DNA of 64,000 bases, taken from NCBI GenBank assembly GCA_005798335.1, contig SYJV01000075.1, positions 1 to 64,000 on the forward strand, written 5' to 3'. The notes below the pieces were generated by a model that was given only the letters and a program-made list of their open reading frames with translations, had not been told where the DNA came from and made no database searches. A program made the position numbers and the translations under genes. This stretch comes from Planctomycetaceae bacterium. Its GTDB lineage: Bacteria > Planctomycetota > Planctomycetia > Pirellulales > Pirellulaceae. Shown piece by piece: positions 38,143 to 46,780 of this stretch (positions are counted from its first letter, which is position 1; each line of letters begins with the position of its first letter).

Positions 38143-39024
38143 TTATGGTTTGGAGTTCGATTGTTGCTTGATGAATTCCAGTGACCGTGCGATGACTTCG
38201 TCGTTGATGCCCATGTGGCCCATTTCGGGATAGCGATGAAACACGTGCGGAGCATCAATTTTCTTTAATGCTTCGATCATCCCGAGCGCATTGTCGATCG
38301 GAACTGATCGATCGTTGTCCGAGTGCAAAATCAGGATCGGTTTCATGTTCTTCTTGACGTGGTTCACCGGAGAAGCGAACTTGCGAGCTTGGATCGGATC
38401 TTCGCTTGCTGGAGTCCAGATGTCGCCCCAACTGAGCGTCGTCAACTCGTAATTTGCGGCCACGCTGATCACAGCGCGGAATTCATTGCTCGATTTCTCC
38501 CATCCGCCGGTTCGCGGAAACGGTCCATCGCCCAGTGTCGCGGCCAGTGAAACCATGTGGCCGCCGGCCGACTGGCCGATGAGAAAAATCTTCGACGCAT
38601 CGATGCGATATTTTTCCGCATTGGCGTGTACGAACCGAATGGCGCATTGCAGATCCTGATAACATGCTGGTGCCGGAGTGCATCCGACCAATCGATAATC
38701 TATCGACATCGCAAAGAATCCGAACTCAGCCCACTGCTTGACCTTGATCGTTGAGCCGTCTTGTTTATGACCTCCTCGCCAACGTCCGCCATGCACGGAG
38801 ATTATTGCTGGCAACAACTCTCGTGATTCTGGATAAGCGACATCCGCCAACAATCCTGCTCCATGCACTCGCCCGTAAACCAAGTCTTCATGATAAGTGA
38901 CTTTGAACGCTGCAGTTTCCGTCTTGCCTTGAGCCAAAATTGGTTTTGCTTCGATTAAGATTGCGACCAATGAAACGAGTAAAATTCGGTAGGTGATACG
39001 TAAGGTATTTTGCGATGCGAACAT
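38143..39024 (-). CDS. secreted alpha/beta hydrolase (esterase/lipase-like)
   Basis: A 293-residue exported hydrolase with a signal peptide (ILLVSLVAILIEAKPILAQG) and GAGAGA before ATG 39024. The oxyanion HGG is at 78-80 and the nucleophile Ser152 in GQSAGGH. The Asp is in ILHSDNDRSVP and the His in EMGHMGIND, giving a complete triad. The pattern fits BD-FAE/acetyl-esterase-like enzymes that remove acyl groups from plant or algal polysaccharides, but the substrate is inferred only from family resemblance. A mobile palindromic element lies 25 bases upstream. Confidence 0.88.
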   Translation of the reverse strand: MFASQNTLRITYRILLVSLVAILIEAKPILAQGKTETAAFKVTYHEDLVYGRVHGAGLLADVAYPESRELLPAIISVHGGRWRGGHKQDGSTIKVKQWAEFGFFAMSIDYRLVGCTPAPACYQDLQCAIRFVHANAEKYRIDASKIFLIGQSAGGHMVSLAATLGDGPFPRTGGWEKSSNEFRAVISVAANYELTTLSWGDIWTPASEDPIQARKFASPVNHVKKNMKPILILHSDNDRSVPIDNALGMIEALKKIDAPHVFHRYPEMGHMGINDEVIARSLEFIKQQSNSKP

Positions 39025-39049
39025 GCTTGATCTCTCTGTGGGTTAAATG

Positions 39050-39171
39050 CAATACCGTTCAACGAACGTGGGATAAGCTTCCAGCTTGTCAATATCTTGT
39101 GCAAGCAATGGCGAAACTCCGCTACAGGTTGACAAGCTGGAAGCTTATCCCACGTTTGGTGAACGGTATTG
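39050..39171. mobile_element. palindromic MITE-like element, copy 3
   Basis: 122 bp, with the same terminal inverted repeats and loop orientation as copy 2. It is flanked by perfect 10-bp direct repeats GGGTTAAATG (39040-39049 and 39172-39181). One arm has GTTTGGTGAACGG where the others have GTTCGTTGAACGG. It sits in the promoter region of the esterase gene and downstream of the large dehydrogenase gene, so it may affect expression of the esterase. Confidence 0.85.
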
Positions 39172-39253
39172 GGGTTAAATGCGAAACAGTTTAATCAACT
39201 CATTACATGAGGTTAGAAATGTGAGGTCTAAAAGGCTGCAAGTTTTCTCGACG

Positions 39254-42200
39254 TTACTTCGCTGGTGTCTTGGTGAGCGACATAAGGAACTCCACGAGAT
39301 CGACAAATTCTGTGTTGGTCAGGCGGCGATATACATCGTCGGGCATAATACTCGTTGGCTGGATGCGGCTTTCTTCGATTGTCAATTTAGCGACTTCGTG
39401 CGTCTTGCCCTGATTGTCGCTCAATGTGATATGTGTGGCTGACTCGCTTAATTTGACCCCTGTTAATACTTGACCGGTGTCGAGCAACAAGAGCCAAGTT
39501 TCATAACTGGGGGCGACCGTACGGCTGGGTTCCAAGATCGATTCAACCAGATGAACTCGTGAAAAGCGATTCCCAATGGCTGTCAGATCGGGGCCGATCC
39601 GACTACCTTGCTCCGAAATGCGATGACATTTTCCGCACAGCGATTTCTCCGTGTTCAGAAACAGCTCCTGTCCACGTTGCACGTTCCCGCGCCCGGCAAG
39701 CACCAACTGAGTCAATCGTTCGTGGTCAGCCTGCGAACTCTTGCGGCGAAATCGCATCTGATATTTCGTCTCATCGCCGTCGCCATCGATGCGGACCGCC
39801 AATCGATTGATACCTTTCGACAGAGTTGCGTCAAAACGATCGGAATCGACTTTGTAAGCGGCCACAGTATCGCGCGTGAAAATCGAATTGCCGTTTAACC
39901 AAGCCGCCAGCTTTCCGCTGGCTGACGCCAAGAATTCCACTTCTTGTGATTCAGCCAGCTCAATGTCGGCAGTCGCTAGCCAAACTCGATCGCTTGACTT
40001 TGACTCGATTGAAGACAAGCGAACGCTTGCATCGATTCCCTCCGCAAGTTTCACTTGCCACTGCTCGCCTAGAATTGACTCGGCTTGCGTTGGCCTGGTT
40101 GGAACTAACTTACTGAGGTTCTTCTCCGCGGTCGTGGAGTCCATGGGGCCACAAACTTGCCAGCGCAAAACCACACCGTTGTTTCCCTGAAGCACGGAAA
40201 TCGCACGCTCGATTCTGTGCCAATGTTCCGACGCTGACGATATCTTTCGCTGCCAACTAGCAAACGTCCGAACTACGGCGGTCAGTACTTCCGTCGATCG
40301 ACTCTTGTTCCCCAACGATGCGACAGGTTCGAGTTGTTGTGGGTCTCCCAGGTCGGCCAAATACGACAGCGCCGCGATCTGCGCTTCCTCGAACCGTAGT
40401 GCTTCGAGCGCAATCGGAAGCGCACGAGAGTCGGTAAGTTTCCTCAACGACTCGAGGCTCGCGCTCCGCATTGGCAGGTCCGATTCACTAGCCATGGCCA
40501 GCAGCAAGTCGGCACCGTCACGCACATTCAGTTTGCCACACAAGTTGGCTGCCGCTCGGCGCACTCGGATATCCGAGTCTCGCATCAATCGGATAACGTG
40601 TGGTGCAGCATCGGTGGATTCTAGACTTACGAGTGATTCTGCCGCCGCTGCGCGCACGTCGGCATCGCGAGAATCCAACCGCGTTATTAAAGACGACGCA
40701 GCAGTCGCATGTAACTTAGGCTGTCGACCGAATTCGCGCAGCACCTCCGCGAGCACTGGACCATCTTCGAGCCCCGCGCCAATTTCAATCAGGCGTTGTC
40801 CAGAAAGTTCATCGAGATCAGCTACGAATTTTGCCAGCGCCCGCAGACGATGTTCTGCCAGTAGCGATCGATTTCGGATAATTCCTTCCAACACACCGCG
40901 GACTTCCGCGACCGGTCGAGCATTCAGTGCGTCGAGTATTGCCGCAACGCCCTCGGGGCGCGTCTGGTCGCGCAGCCAACTCGCCAGCGAATCCAGTGGA
41001 ATCGGAATTTCCTCTCGAAGCATGTGCCGCACGGTGTTTACTCTAACGTCCAAATCCGGGTCGCTCAGGGAATTGCCGAGTGCCGTTTCAATCGCTTGAC
41101 TTTTTTCCCAAGCGATCGTATTGGCCGGTCGCGGCCCAGGTCGAAAGCCCCAATAGTCCCACTCGGCAGGCTGTTTATAAATGCGGGCGAGCAAATCGAT
41201 GTACTCACAACGACGCTGTGGATCGGATTCCCGTTGCAGTCGCTTGTGCAGCCCGTCGGCGATCTGGGGAGTGGCTTGAGTAGCAAGTGCGCGCAGGGCC
41301 AAAGTGCGAAGCGTGGCTCGATTCGGCAACTCGACCTCCGCTGGCTCGTCCAGCAGATCCAATGCGCCGGACCAATTTCCACAGCGACGGAGCATGATCA
41401 TAGCCGCGTGCATCAGTGCTGGATCGCTCAGGTTGCAATGGGGACCCATCCATGCCGGTGCTTCCGACCACCGCAACCGGCCCTGAGCGACAATAACTTC
41501 AAGCTGAATTCTTGGTTCAGCTTGATTGGCCAGCCGAGCTAGACGGCGGCACATTTGTTCATCACCGCGACCGGCATCGATCCGATGGCTGGCAAGAATC
41601 GGATCCGACAAATCGGTGATCGCGCGAATCGCTTGAACGCGAACGCGCGTCTCCAAGTCGTGTTCGGCCATCTCAAACAGTACGTCGATTGCTTGATCGC
41701 CGAGCTGGTGTGCCAGTATCCAAACAGTATGCAATCGGCCCAATACGTCGACTTGCCCAGACCGTAGTGCTTGCAACAGCGATTGCGCACCATCGCGACC
41801 GTGGTTCTCGATCGCCAATTGAGCCGCCACTCGCACGTGATAGCGATTCGAGTTCAAGCCATTCACCAATTCGTGAAATTCAGCAGCAGCGGCAAAATTG
41901 AGCAACGAATTGTTGACTTGGTCTTTCGAAGCCAGCGAAGTGACTCGATAGATGCGAGCACGTCCACGTTTGGGGCGCTGGCCATCGCACCAGTCGGAAA
42001 TCAACAGAGATCCGTCTCGATCCACGACCAGATCAGTCGGCTTGAATCCATACGGATCATCGGGCGCTCCGACTGCAAAGTCGATTTCGTGCATTGGGGC
42101 AAAGCCGCTCTGAGACGCCTGCTTCGGATAGCGTACCACGGCTCGCCCCCATTCGCAAAAGTACAGGCTGTCGCGATACTCCGCGGGAAATGCGGTCTCT

Positions 42201-43105
42201 AGATAAGCGACTCCGCCCGCAGACGAACCGCGTCCCAAATCGGCCAGCGGCGGCATCGCTTCGGTGGGTCGATCTCGATAGAGATAGGGATATCCGTGGT
42301 CGGAACCGTGAAAACAATGACACACGCGAATCATATAATCGCCGCCATCGTTCTCGTTGTCGCGTACGAAGACGTTCAATTCCTCGTCGAGCGCGACGTC
42401 ATAGATGTTGCGCAAGCCGTGTGAAAAAACATGCAGATCGCGCCCATCCGAACGACATCGCAGTATGCTCCCTTCCTGCACCAGCAATCGGTCTCCTTCC
42501 GGTCGCCGAACGTCGCATCCGCGATCACCCAGCGCCAGGTACAGCCAGCCGTCGTGCCCGACCACGACTCCGTTCGCACAGTGAAGCCGATTCGAATTTT
42601 CCTCGGGCGGCAAACCCAGTCCACTCAACAGCTCGATCCGCTCTTCTGCTACATCGTCCCCATCTCGATCGCGCAGCTTGGTCAGAAACGGAGCATGCAT
42701 GACGTACACAGCGCCATCGTGAAACGCCAAACCTTGGATCGAATTAAAGCCATCCGCATAAACAGTCGTCGTGTCGGCATAGCCATCACCATTCGAATCA
42801 CGCACCACACGGACTTGGTCGCGGCGAACGATTTCGATACCCAATCCAGTCATATAGTCGTAAGCGACCAATAACGAACCTGCCGAGGGTCCCAACGCGA
42901 TCACCGACGGATATTCGACCAATGGATCGCAAGCGAACAACGTAGCGCGAAAACCATCCGGAACCTTGAGCGGCGGAAATCGCTTTTCCGTGTCCGGACC
43001 AGTTGTAGGCGTGTCCGCCATAACCGCTGTCGCCAACAAGCTGAACACCGCCAGAGCCACCCCGCCCGCGCGACTCTGCGGCCGCCAATTTTCTGTTCCG
43101 ATCAT
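39254..43105 (-). CDS. PVC-type membrane-bound dehydrogenase with HEAT repeats and c-type haem
   Basis: A 1283-residue exported protein. ATG 43105 is preferred because GAGG lies 7 bases upstream and MIGTENWRPQSRAGGVALAVFSLLATAVMA is a signal peptide. A longer frame begins at 43120. Residues about 45-390 form a sorbosone-dehydrogenase-like beta-propeller (VVGHDGWLYLALGDRGCDVR, DLVVDRDGSLLISDWCDG). The middle (about 400-930) is a HEAT-repeat solenoid (RVQAIRAITDLSDP, DADVRAAAAESLVSLES). A beta-sandwich follows. The C-terminus has one CGKCH haem site (1157-1161) and the planctomycete haem-binding domain ending DDVYRRLTNTEFVDLVEFLMSL. It probably oxidises sugars or polyols in the periplasm, but the substrate is unknown. 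Confidence 0.9.
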   Translation of the reverse strand: MIGTENWRPQSRAGGVALAVFSLLATAVMADTPTTGPDTEKRFPPLKVPDGFRATLFACDPLVEYPSVIALGPSAGSLLVAYDYMTGLGIEIVRRDQVRVVRDSNGDGYADTTTVYADGFNSIQGLAFHDGAVYVMHAPFLTKLRDRDGDDVAEERIELLSGLGLPPEENSNRLHCANGVVVGHDGWLYLALGDRGCDVRRPEGDRLLVQEGSILRCRSDGRDLHVFSHGLRNIYDVALDEELNVFVRDNENDGGDYMIRVCHCFHGSDHGYPYLYRDRPTEAMPPLADLGRGSSAGGVAYLETAFPAEYRDSLYFCEWGRAVVRYPKQASQSGFAPMHEIDFAVGAPDDPYGFKPTDLVVDRDGSLLISDWCDGQRPKRGRARIYRVTSLASKDQVNNSLLNFAAAAEFHELVNGLNSNRYHVRVAAQLAIENHGRDGAQSLLQALRSGQVDVLGRLHTVWILAHQLGDQAIDVLFEMAEHDLETRVRVQAIRAITDLSDPILASHRIDAGRGDEQMCRRLARLANQAEPRIQLEVIVAQGRLRWSEAPAWMGPHCNLSDPALMHAAMIMLRRCGNWSGALDLLDEPAEVELPNRATLRTLALRALATQATPQIADGLHKRLQRESDPQRRCEYIDLLARIYKQPAEWDYWGFRPGPRPANTIAWEKSQAIETALGNSLSDPDLDVRVNTVRHMLREEIPIPLDSLASWLRDQTRPEGVAAILDALNARPVAEVRGVLEGIIRNRSLLAEHRLRALAKFVADLDELSGQRLIEIGAGLEDGPVLAEVLREFGRQPKLHATAASSLITRLDSRDADVRAAAAESLVSLESTDAAPHVIRLMRDSDIRVRRAAANLCGKLNVRDGADLLLAMASESDLPMRSASLESLRKLTDSRALPIALEALRFEEAQIAALSYLADLGDPQQLEPVASLGNKSRSTEVLTAVVRTFASWQRKISSASEHWHRIERAISVLQGNNGVVLRWQVCGPMDSTTAEKNLSKLVPTRPTQAESILGEQWQVKLAEGIDASVRLSSIESKSSDRVWLATADIELAESQEVEFLASASGKLAAWLNGNSIFTRDTVAAYKVDSDRFDATLSKGINRLAVRIDGDGDETKYQMRFRRKSSQADHERLTQLVLAGRGNVQRGQELFLNTEKSLCGKCHRISEQGSRIGPDLTAIGNRFSRVHLVESILEPSRTVAPSYETWLLLLDTGQVLTGVKLSESATHITLSDNQGKTHEVAKLTIEESRIQPTSIMPDDVYRRLTNTEFVDLVEFLMSLTKTPAK

Positions 43106-43270
43106 GCTGAACCTCATCAAGTTGCTGTGGGAAAAATTAACCGAATAACAAGCAACAAGTCACAGTGAATTCCAGCGGGGCATTATAGAACAACGCCAGT
43201 TGTCAAAGAAGTTGACGGCCACAACGCGAAAAAACAGATCGCGAGAACTTGGAATGCTGCAAGTAGTACC

Positions 43271-43304
43271 TCATGATCGCCAACAAACATTGGCGACGGC
43301 ATGA
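43271..43304. terminator. weak hairpin after Uma2 gene
   Basis: TCATGATCGCCAA and TTGGCGACGGCATGA form an imperfect hairpin 20 bases after the Uma2 stop codon (43324, minus strand). There is no U-tract, so function as a terminator is tentative. Confidence 0.35.
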
Positions 43305-43323
43305 AGGTCACTCGGATCAGTGC

Positions 43324-43974
43324 CTATCCATGGCGGTCAAGTTCAGCGAATAGATCTCCAAGCGAAAGAGTGAAACCGCAGAGGACGGTACCGCCGTCTA
43401 ACGAGTCTCTCTCCTGCAATTTTGTGGAGTGCTCTGCCGAATGAAAAACGGTGGCAGTCCGAGAGCTGGGATCGATCAGCCATACAAGATGCACTCCAGC
43501 GGAAAAATATTCGCCGACCTTGATGTTCATTTCTGCAGGCGTGTTCGATTCGCTCAACACTTCGATGGCTAAGTCGGGAACCAGATCCGGGATTGGCTCG
43601 CCGGTCCAACGTCGCTGGGGAAAACGATTCCAGGACGCGAACGCTACATCGGGAATGCGGACCAAGCCTGGGAACAATCGCATCATGCCTTGCTCGCCCG
43701 TCACATACCCAAGATTCTGCGGCGCAACGAAGTTTCCTAGCATGCGGGCAATAAAAATTGCTAGTATCGATTCGCCATAACCCATCGCTTTCTCCACCAA
43801 TACGCCATCGACTAATTCGCACATGCGATGTTCGCGCACTGCAATATCCAACACGTCGCGTTCAGTCGCCGTACCCAAAGGCGGGCGCAAGCGGATGCGA
43901 CTTAACGGGATATGCCCCAGCCGATTCATTAGGTCGTCGAGCGTATGGAGTGAAGTTTCATTGACTGTAGCCAT
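43324..43974 (-). CDS. Uma2-family (DUF820) restriction-endonuclease-like protein
   Basis: A 216-residue PD-(D/E)xK-fold protein of the Uma2 family. The nuclease motifs are PDVAFASWNRFP, DLAIEVLSESNTPAEMNIKVGEYF (Asp, Glu and Lys of the core) and AGVHLVWLIDPSSRTATVF. GAGGA precedes ATG 43974. Uma2 proteins are numerous in cyanobacteria and planctomycetes. Their cellular role is unknown, and roles in mobile DNA have been proposed. It borders a decayed region with a transposase remnant, consistent with an accessory locus. Confidence 0.9.
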   Translation of the reverse strand: MATVNETSLHTLDDLMNRLGHIPLSRIRLRPPLGTATERDVLDIAVREHRMCELVDGVLVEKAMGYGESILAIFIARMLGNFVAPQNLGYVTGEQGMMRLFPGLVRIPDVAFASWNRFPQRRWTGEPIPDLVPDLAIEVLSESNTPAEMNIKVGEYFSAGVHLVWLIDPSSRTATVFHSAEHSTKLQERDSLDGGTVLCGFTLSLGDLFAELDRHG

Positions 43975-44284
43975 TCGGATTCCTCACGGACAAATCGTTC
44001 TATTCGTCGTATCGAAATACAGTGCATTCTTTTCTTGCAGGACACACCGATTGCGTACTGTAGCGAACTTTGCAAGGTCTGCCTTCTTTTCGCTCGTTCC
44101 TTCCAAATCTTAACTGGACTTCAGGCTAACCGCCAACTCCACCAATGCCGAGCAGCGAAGAGCCAAACACTGTGGATTTAGCTTTGCTTTCGAATGAGGC
44201 TGGACATGGAAACTCATGGCGCCACAAATTAGGCGGCTGGAGTGAATCTCTAGAGTTTAGCGGTTCCAGAAAGGGTATCGCCAA

Positions 44285-44422
44285 ATGTCAGCACGTAAGT
44301 TTTTTACACCTGAGCAGAAAGTAGCTATTTTGCGGGAGCACTTGCTCGATAACACCGAAGTCAAACCAACTCTTCGCGCCGTCCCCGGCTACGGAACCCT
44401 GGTAAGACGCGACCTATACTGA
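44285..44422 (+). pseudogene. transposase N-terminal fragment (IS3-type OrfA-like)
   Basis: ATG 44285 opens 45 codons. The first about 28 (MSARKFFTPEQKVAILREHL and on) match the helix-turn-helix start of IS3-family OrfA transposases, where FTPEQKVAI and REHL recur. The sequence then departs from the family and stops at 44422. No OrfB, terminal repeats or full helix-turn-helix remain. It is a remnant of an insertion sequence, lying between two diverged direct repeats that may be relics of a rearrangement. Confidence 0.6.
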
Positions 44423-44450
44423 TCAAACTTGACATTCAGCGCTCTGAACT

Positions 44451-44510
44451 ACCAAGCCCGATGCGCAAGCGAGTGCGTGCCGGGACCGACGCACTGGCAT
44501 GCGCGTCGGG
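44451..44510. repeat. palindrome AGCCCGAAGCGC family, degenerate copy 2
   Basis: The left arm ACCAAGCCCGATGCGCAAGC leads into GAGTGCGTGCCGGG, matching the left arm of the palindrome at 54185 closely. The right arm (GCACTGGCATGCGCGTCGGG) has decayed, so the hairpin is imperfect. It lies in the non-coding region beside the transposase remnant. Confidence 0.5.
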
Positions 44511-44833
44511 AATTGCAGGGCTCGATCAGTGTAATCTAACAATCCTTGCCGCGAAAAAGCACAGAGAGCACAAAGCAACTGCAAAGCAATTGAGGTAGTA
44601 TTCGCGAACGGTTGCACTGCTTGTAGATTGTCGAAGCTGGTTTTGTGTTCCTTGCGTTCTATAGCGGCTGGTCGAGCGAGCGAAGAGCCAAACACAACGG
44701 TTTTAACTTTGCTTCAAGTGCGGCTGCAATTGGAAATTCTTAGCGCAACGAATTAGGCGGCTGGTTGCGGGGACAAGCTTGGTTTGGGTAGCTATACTCT
44801 TGAGATTGAACTTGTTGTGAGTGGAGAATTTTT

Positions 44834-45862
44834 GTGGTGGAACGGCCTGGACAGTTGATTGACCCTGACATGCAGCGAGCTGAACGACTCAAGGATGCTT
44901 GCGCGCGAATCAAACGGCAGGTCGCTAAAGTGGTGGTTGGCCAAGATGAAGTGATCGACCAATTGTTGATCGCATTGTTGGCGCGGGGGCATTGCTTGCT
45001 TGAAGGTGTGCCGGGGCTGGCTAAGACGCTGATGGTTCGCTCGTTGGCACAGTCGATGGATTTGACTTTCCATCGCATTCAGTTCACGCCGGACCTCATG
45101 CCAGCAGATATTACGGGAACGGATATCATTCAAGAGTCCGCGGACAGCGGGCGCAGGCAATTGGTGTTCGAGCGCGGACCGGTTTTTACTCAACTACTGC
45201 TGGCCGATGAAATAAATCGTACTCCGCCCAAAACACAAGCGGCACTGTTGGAGGCGATGCAAGAGCACGAAGTGACCGTCGGTGGCAAGACCTATCAACT
45301 GGCCGAGCCTTTTTTTGTTCTGGCGACGCAGAATCCGATCGAGCAAGAAGGGACTTATCCTTTGCCCGAAGCGCAGCGCGATCGGTTTGTGTTTCACGTC
45401 GTGGTGAATTACCCATCGCGCGACGACGAATCTGAGATCATCGATCGCACAACGTCGACGTTCGAATCGCGCTTGGAACCAGTGGTAACAGGCGCAGAGA
45501 TTGTGGAGTTTCAGACGACCGTGCGCCAGGTTCCGTTGCCAACGCATGTCAAGTTGATGGTACTCGATTTGGTGCGATCGTTGCGACCGGGCGAAGATAA
45601 CTCGGCAGGCTGGGTTGCTCAGCTAGTGGAATGGGGACCGGGCCCGCGCGCTTGCCAGCAAATCGTATTGGCTGCCAAAGCACGCGCTTTGTTGCTGGGC
45701 AGGTACCACGTTACGATCGACGATATCGAAGCGCTAGCTTTGCCCGTGTTGCGGCATCGATTGGTGCCGACATTCTCCGCCGAAGCTGAAGGGTTGAGCG
45801 CGGACGATATCATCCATCGCGCATTGAAAGAATTGCCACGCCCTGCCGCAAAGCTCGTGTAG
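44834..45862 (+). CDS. MoxR-family AAA+ ATPase
   Basis: A 342-residue MoxR ATPase, a chaperone-like AAA+ protein that works with VWA-domain partners. Walker A is EGVPGLAKT (57-65) and Walker [10 protein letters not shown] (121-129). Sensor 1 is [22 protein letters not shown], and the C-terminal lid is present. The start is GTG 44834 with GGAGA upstream. It heads an operon with DUF58, BatA-like and VWA genes spaced by 12 bases or overlapping, so the four products very likely act together at the membrane. Confidence 0.95.
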   Translation: MVERPGQLIDPDMQRAERLKDACARIKRQVAKVVVGQDEVIDQLLIALLARGHCLLEGVPGLAKTLMVRSLAQSMDLTFHRIQFTPDLMPADITGTDIIQESADSGRRQLVFERGPVFTQLLLADEINRTPPKTQAALLEAMQEHEVTVGGKTYQLAEPFFVLATQNPIEQEGTYPLPEAQRDRFVFHVVVNYPSRDDESEIIDRTTSTFESRLEPVVTGAEIVEFQTTVRQVPLPTHVKLMVLDLVRSLRPGEDNSAGWVAQLVEWGPGPRACQQIVLAAKARALLLGRYHVTIDDIEALALPVLRHRLVPTFSAEAEGLSADDIIHRALKELPRPAAKLV

Positions 45863-45874
45863 AGTTCCCTTCCC

Positions 45875-46780
45875 ATGCCGACTCCATCCCAATTGCTCGA
45901 TGTTCGTGACCGCGAGCGAGTCGCCAAACTTCAATTGCTCGCTCGCGAAGTAGTCGACGGCTTGACGGTCGGTATGCACAGTTCGCCGCACAAAGGATTC
46001 AGCATCGAATTCAAGGAGCATCGGCCATATGTGCGTGGTGACGAAGTGCGATCGTTGGACTGGAAACTGTATGCCAAGACGGATCGGCTGTACATTCGGC
46101 AATATGAAGAGGAAACGAATCTTCGCTGTATACTGCTGGTCGACCAAAGCGGTTCCATGGCCTATGCAGGCTCGCGATCGGCTGGCGTGTCGAAACACGA
46201 ATTCAGCGTTCGCCTAGCCGCTTGTCTGGCAACTATGTTAATCGGCCAGCAGGATGCGGTGGGCGCGGTTACCTTCGATACTTCGGTGCGCCGGTTCGTG
46301 CCAGCTCGCAGCAAGCCAACTCATCTGCACAACTTGCTCGAATGTTTCGCGAGCTCGCGGGCAGGTGGCGAAACTTCGCTGGCCAGTGTGCTGACCGAGA
46401 TGCATCCCAAATTGGATCGACGAGGACTGTTGGTTTTGATCTCGGACTGTTTTGATGACGTCACGAGTCTGCTCAAGACGTTGACATTCTTTCGCCACGC
46501 TAGAAACGAGGTGTTGTTATTTCAAGTATCCGATCAGGACGAATTGGATTTTCCGTTTCGCGATAAGACTCAGTTTCGCTCGCTGGAGCAGCCTGCCCGG
46601 AATCGTTTGGTGGATGCGAAGCGATTGCGAGACGATTATCTGGAAAAAGTCACCGCCTTCAAAAATGAGTTGTCGGCTGGTTGCGCGCGATTGCATGTCG
46701 ACTTAGTTCCTTGCACGACCGACCAATCACCATCGCAAGTTCTGTCGTCTTATCTCGGCGCGCGAGGACGAGCGAAGTGA
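45875..46780 (+). CDS. DUF58 / VWA-like protein
   Basis: A 301-residue cytoplasmic DUF58 protein. The DUF58 core is EFKEHRPYVRGDEVRSLDWKLYAKTDRLYIRQYEEE (46-80). A VWA-type metal site D90-x-S92-x-S94 (LLVDQSGSM) follows, then a Rossmann-like part (LLVLISDCFDDVTSLL). It has no transmembrane helix. It lies 12 bases after moxR, and its stop overlaps the next start (GTGA). DUF58 proteins are the usual MoxR partner. Confidence 0.92.
   Translation: MPTPSQLLDVRDRERVAKLQLLAREVVDGLTVGMHSSPHKGFSIEFKEHRPYVRGDEVRSLDWKLYAKTDRLYIRQYEEETNLRCILLVDQSGSMAYAGSRSAGVSKHEFSVRLAACLATMLIGQQDAVGAVTFDTSVRRFVPARSKPTHLHNLLECFASSRAGGETSLASVLTEMHPKLDRRGLLVLISDCFDDVTSLLKTLTFFRHARNEVLLFQVSDQDELDFPFRDKTQFRSLEQPARNRLVDAKRLRDDYLEKVTAFKNELSAGCARLHVDLVPCTTDQSPSQVLSSYLGARGRAK

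Larger units (their letters stand above)
43975..44833. other. decayed intergenic region
   Basis: An 859-base stretch between the Uma2 gene and the MoxR operon. It contains a transposase fragment (44285-44422), a degenerate palindrome (44451-44510), and two diverged copies of a roughly 90-base sequence (44150-44240 and 44673-44763) sharing CGAAGAGCCAAACAC and AATTAGGCGGCTGG. No intact gene is visible. The minus-strand frame 44423-44695 has no recognisable content. Confidence 0.55.

Noticed and set aside
42094-42702. 202-codon plus-strand frame in the large dehydrogenase gene
   Set aside because: Antisense to a clear beta-propeller coding region, and rich in Arg/Ser as expected of a shadow.
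44423-44695. 90-codon minus-strand frame in the decayed region
   Set aside because: Runs through a degenerate palindrome and repeat copy; no family content.
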